Part shown: piece by piece, positions 62,668 to 64,000 of the stretch
How positions within the stretch are numbered: the stretch's first letter is position 1
Layout of the letters: each line of letters begins with the position of its first letter
NCBI RefSeq assembly: GCF_004168625.1
Contig: NZ_SDWW01000024.1
Coordinates: 1-64,000 of the forward strand
Length of the DNA: 64,000 nt
Source: Pengzhenrongella frigida
GTDB lineage: Bacteria; Actinomycetota; Actinomycetes; Actinomycetales; Cellulomonadaceae
Reading direction: 5' to 3'
Notes under the pieces: generated by a model
The model's input: the letters and a program-made list of their open reading frames with translations, nothing else
The model's database searches: none
Told to the model about the DNA's origin: nothing
Position numbers and translations under genes: made by a program

Positions 62668-64000
62668 GCACCACCGGGCTGGTCATCGCGGTCGACTGCT
62701 CCACGACCGCGGCAAAGGCCGTCGTCCTCGACTCCGCCGGGATCGTCGTCGCGCAGGCGTCCTACCCGCTGCGCACGACGCAGCCCCGGCCCGCGTGGCA
62801 CGAGCAGGACGCGGAGCAGTGGTGGGCGGCCACCCGCAGTGCCGTCGCCGAGGCGGTCGGAGCCCTTGCGGATCCAGGCAGGGTGGCGGCCCTGTGCCTC
62901 ACGCACCAGCGGGAGTCGTTCGTCTGCCTGGGCTCCGGCGGCCGACCGCTGCGACCGGCGATCCTGTGGCTCGACGGCCGGGCGCACGACGAGATCGCCT
63001 CGCTCGGGACGGCGCGCGTGCACGAGCTGTCGGGCAAGCCACCGGACACGACGCCCGCGATCTACAAGCTCGCCTGGCTCGCCCGGCACGAACCCTCGAT
63101 CCTCGCCGACGCGGTCCACATCGGCGACGTCCAGGCGTACCTCGCCTGGCAGCTGACCGGTCGCTGGGCGACCGGGCTGGGGTCGGCCGACACGCTCGGG
63201 CTCTTCGACCTGCAGCGCGGCGACTGGTCGGCCGAGCTTCTCGACCTCGCCGGGGTCCGCGCGGACCAGCTGCCCGAGCTGGTGGCCACCGGGGACCAGA
63301 TCGCGCTGCTCACGCCCGACGCCGCCCGCGCGCTCGGCCTTCCGGGGCCGGTGCCGCTCGTGGCGGGGATCGGGGACGGCCAGTCGGCCGGCCTGGCCCT
63401 CGGCGCGACCGAGCCCGGTGTCGCCTACCTCAACCTCGGCACGTCGATGGTGCTCGGCATCCAGTCCGACGGGTACCGGTGGGACGCCGCGTTCCGGACC
63501 CTCGCCGGAATCCGGCCGGCGACCTACACGTTCGAGACCGTCCTCAACGCGGCCGCCTACGTGGCGACGTGGTGCCGCGAGCAGTTCGGGGAGCCGGACG
63601 CCGACGGGGCCACCGGGGCGGAGCTCGAGGCCGCCGCCGCACTGATCCCGATCGGCGCGGAGGGTCTGCTCACGCTGCCGTACTGGAACGCCGCGCAGAC
63701 CCCGCACTGGGACGCGCTCGCCCGCGGCGCCACGCTCGGTTGGCACGGGCGGCACACGGCGGCGCACCTGTACCGCTCGATCCTCGAGGGCGTCGGCTTC
63801 GAGCTGCGGCTGCACCTCGAGCGGCTCGAGGCGGTGACCGGAGAGCGGGTCGAGGTCATCCGGGTGGTCGGCGGTGGCGCGCGCAGCCCGCTGTGGATCC
63901 GGATCGTCACCGACATCACCGGCCGGGCGGTGCGGGTGTGCGCCGACTCCGAGGTCAGTGCCGCCGGCGCGGGGGTTCTCGCCCGGGAGTTCCTCGCCCG
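62664..64000 (+). CDS. FGGY-family carbohydrate kinase (xylulokinase-like), 3' end outside the window
   Basis: From GTG 62664 the frame stays open to the window end (445 codons). The product begins V-I-A-V-D-C-S-T-T-A-A-K-A-V-V, the ATP-phosphate loop of FGGY kinases, and continues with A-I-L-W-L-D-G-R. G-I-G-D-G-Q-S-A-G-L with the catalytic Asp follows near residue 237, then L-N-L-G-T-S and V-V-G-G-G-A-R-S-P-L-W near 410. Xylulokinase or a related ketose kinase is likely. It overlaps the dehydrogenase stop by four bases (GTGA). Only the last few dozen residues should be missing. Confidence 0.88.
   Translation, partial: MSTTGLVIAVDCSTTAAKAVVLDSAGIVVAQASYPLRTTQPRPAWHEQDAEQWWAATRSAVAEAVGALADPGRVAALCLTHQRESFVCLGSGGRPLRPAILWLDGRAHDEIASLGTARVHELSGKPPDTTPAIYKLAWLARHEPSILADAVHIGDVQAYLAWQLTGRWATGLGSADTLGLFDLQRGDWSAELLDLAGVRADQLPELVATGDQIALLTPDAARALGLPGPVPLVAGIGDGQSAGLALGATEPGVAYLNLGTSMVLGIQSDGYRWDAAFRTLAGIRPATYTFETVLNAAAYVATWCREQFGEPDADGATGAELEAAAALIPIGAEGLLTLPYWNAAQTPHWDALARGATLGWHGRHTAAHLYRSILEGVGFELRLHLERLEAVTGERVEVIRVVGGGARSPLWIRIVTDITGRAVRVCADSEVSAAGAGVLAREFLA

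Overview
The window is a stretch of very GC-rich chromosome from an actinobacterium. It has many GTG starts, tight ATGA/GTGA overlaps, ANTAR, PadR and AraC regulators, a mycobacterial-type PknG/GlnH/GlnX module and a DtxR/IdeR-type iron box. The gene mix (GH92 mannosidase, sugar ABC importer, glycogen debranching enzyme, a DUF222-type HNH fragment) fits a Cellulomonas-like member of the Micrococcales, but the genus is inferred. No tRNA, rRNA, insertion sequence, prophage or CRISPR array was seen, and no gap between genes exceeds about 240 bp.

Layout. 1-264: C-terminal end of an HNH endonuclease. 332-1441: ferritin-like/VIT1 fusion. 1679-10796: AraC-type regulator divergent from a sugar operon (DUF5107-TPR protein, sugar-binding lipoprotein, double ATPase, permease, aldose epimerase). 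10900-16591: small membrane proteins, HEAT, GAF-ANTAR, GNAT and DUF427 proteins and a large DUF5671 membrane protein. 16606-20198 (minus): glycosyltransferase and GH92 mannosidase. 20306-23081: three overlapping phospholipid genes (CDP-alcohol transferase, CdsA-like, acyltransferase). 23182-26521: FAD oxidase, then a PadR repressor divergent from an old-yellow-enzyme. 26570-30198 (minus): Fe(III) ABC importer behind an iron box. 30259-32380: DUF2461, HemK-like methyltransferase, CoA-binding protein.

32506-44691 is the most striking locus: nine adjoining genes, nearly all overlapping by a few bases. They encode TelA, a small unknown protein, a CbxX-type AAA ATPase, GlnX-like membrane sensor, GlnH-like binding lipoprotein, a second unknown protein, PknG kinase, PP2C phosphatase, a vWA (TerY-like) protein and an FHA protein (ten genes with TelA). 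It looks like a merger of the mycobacterial GlnX-GlnH-PknG amino-acid-sensing pathway with a TerY-P triad (vWA, phosphatase, kinase) and TelA. The kinase, phosphatase and FHA adaptor carry nearly the same short zinc ribbons, suggesting a shared assembly.

44745-64000: YdeI-like protein; phosphoribosyltransferase-hydrolase fusion; AlkD; MOSC; CoA-transferase A and B with an acyl-CoA dehydrogenase and GlgX in one run; UspA; DUF1622; small membrane proteins; DUF4349 lipoprotein; PhnB-like protein; a membrane-anchored phospholipase-like protein; nitroreductase; DUF2277; and a polyol dehydrogenase followed by an FGGY sugar kinase cut by the window edge.

Two window-wide patterns stand out: about eleven start codons sit 6-8 bases behind a TAnnnT hexamer (leaderless transcripts), and at least six stop codons lie inside short tandem duplications. 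Starts were chosen from ribosome-binding sites, overlaps and homology; where they differ from the longest open frame this is stated.
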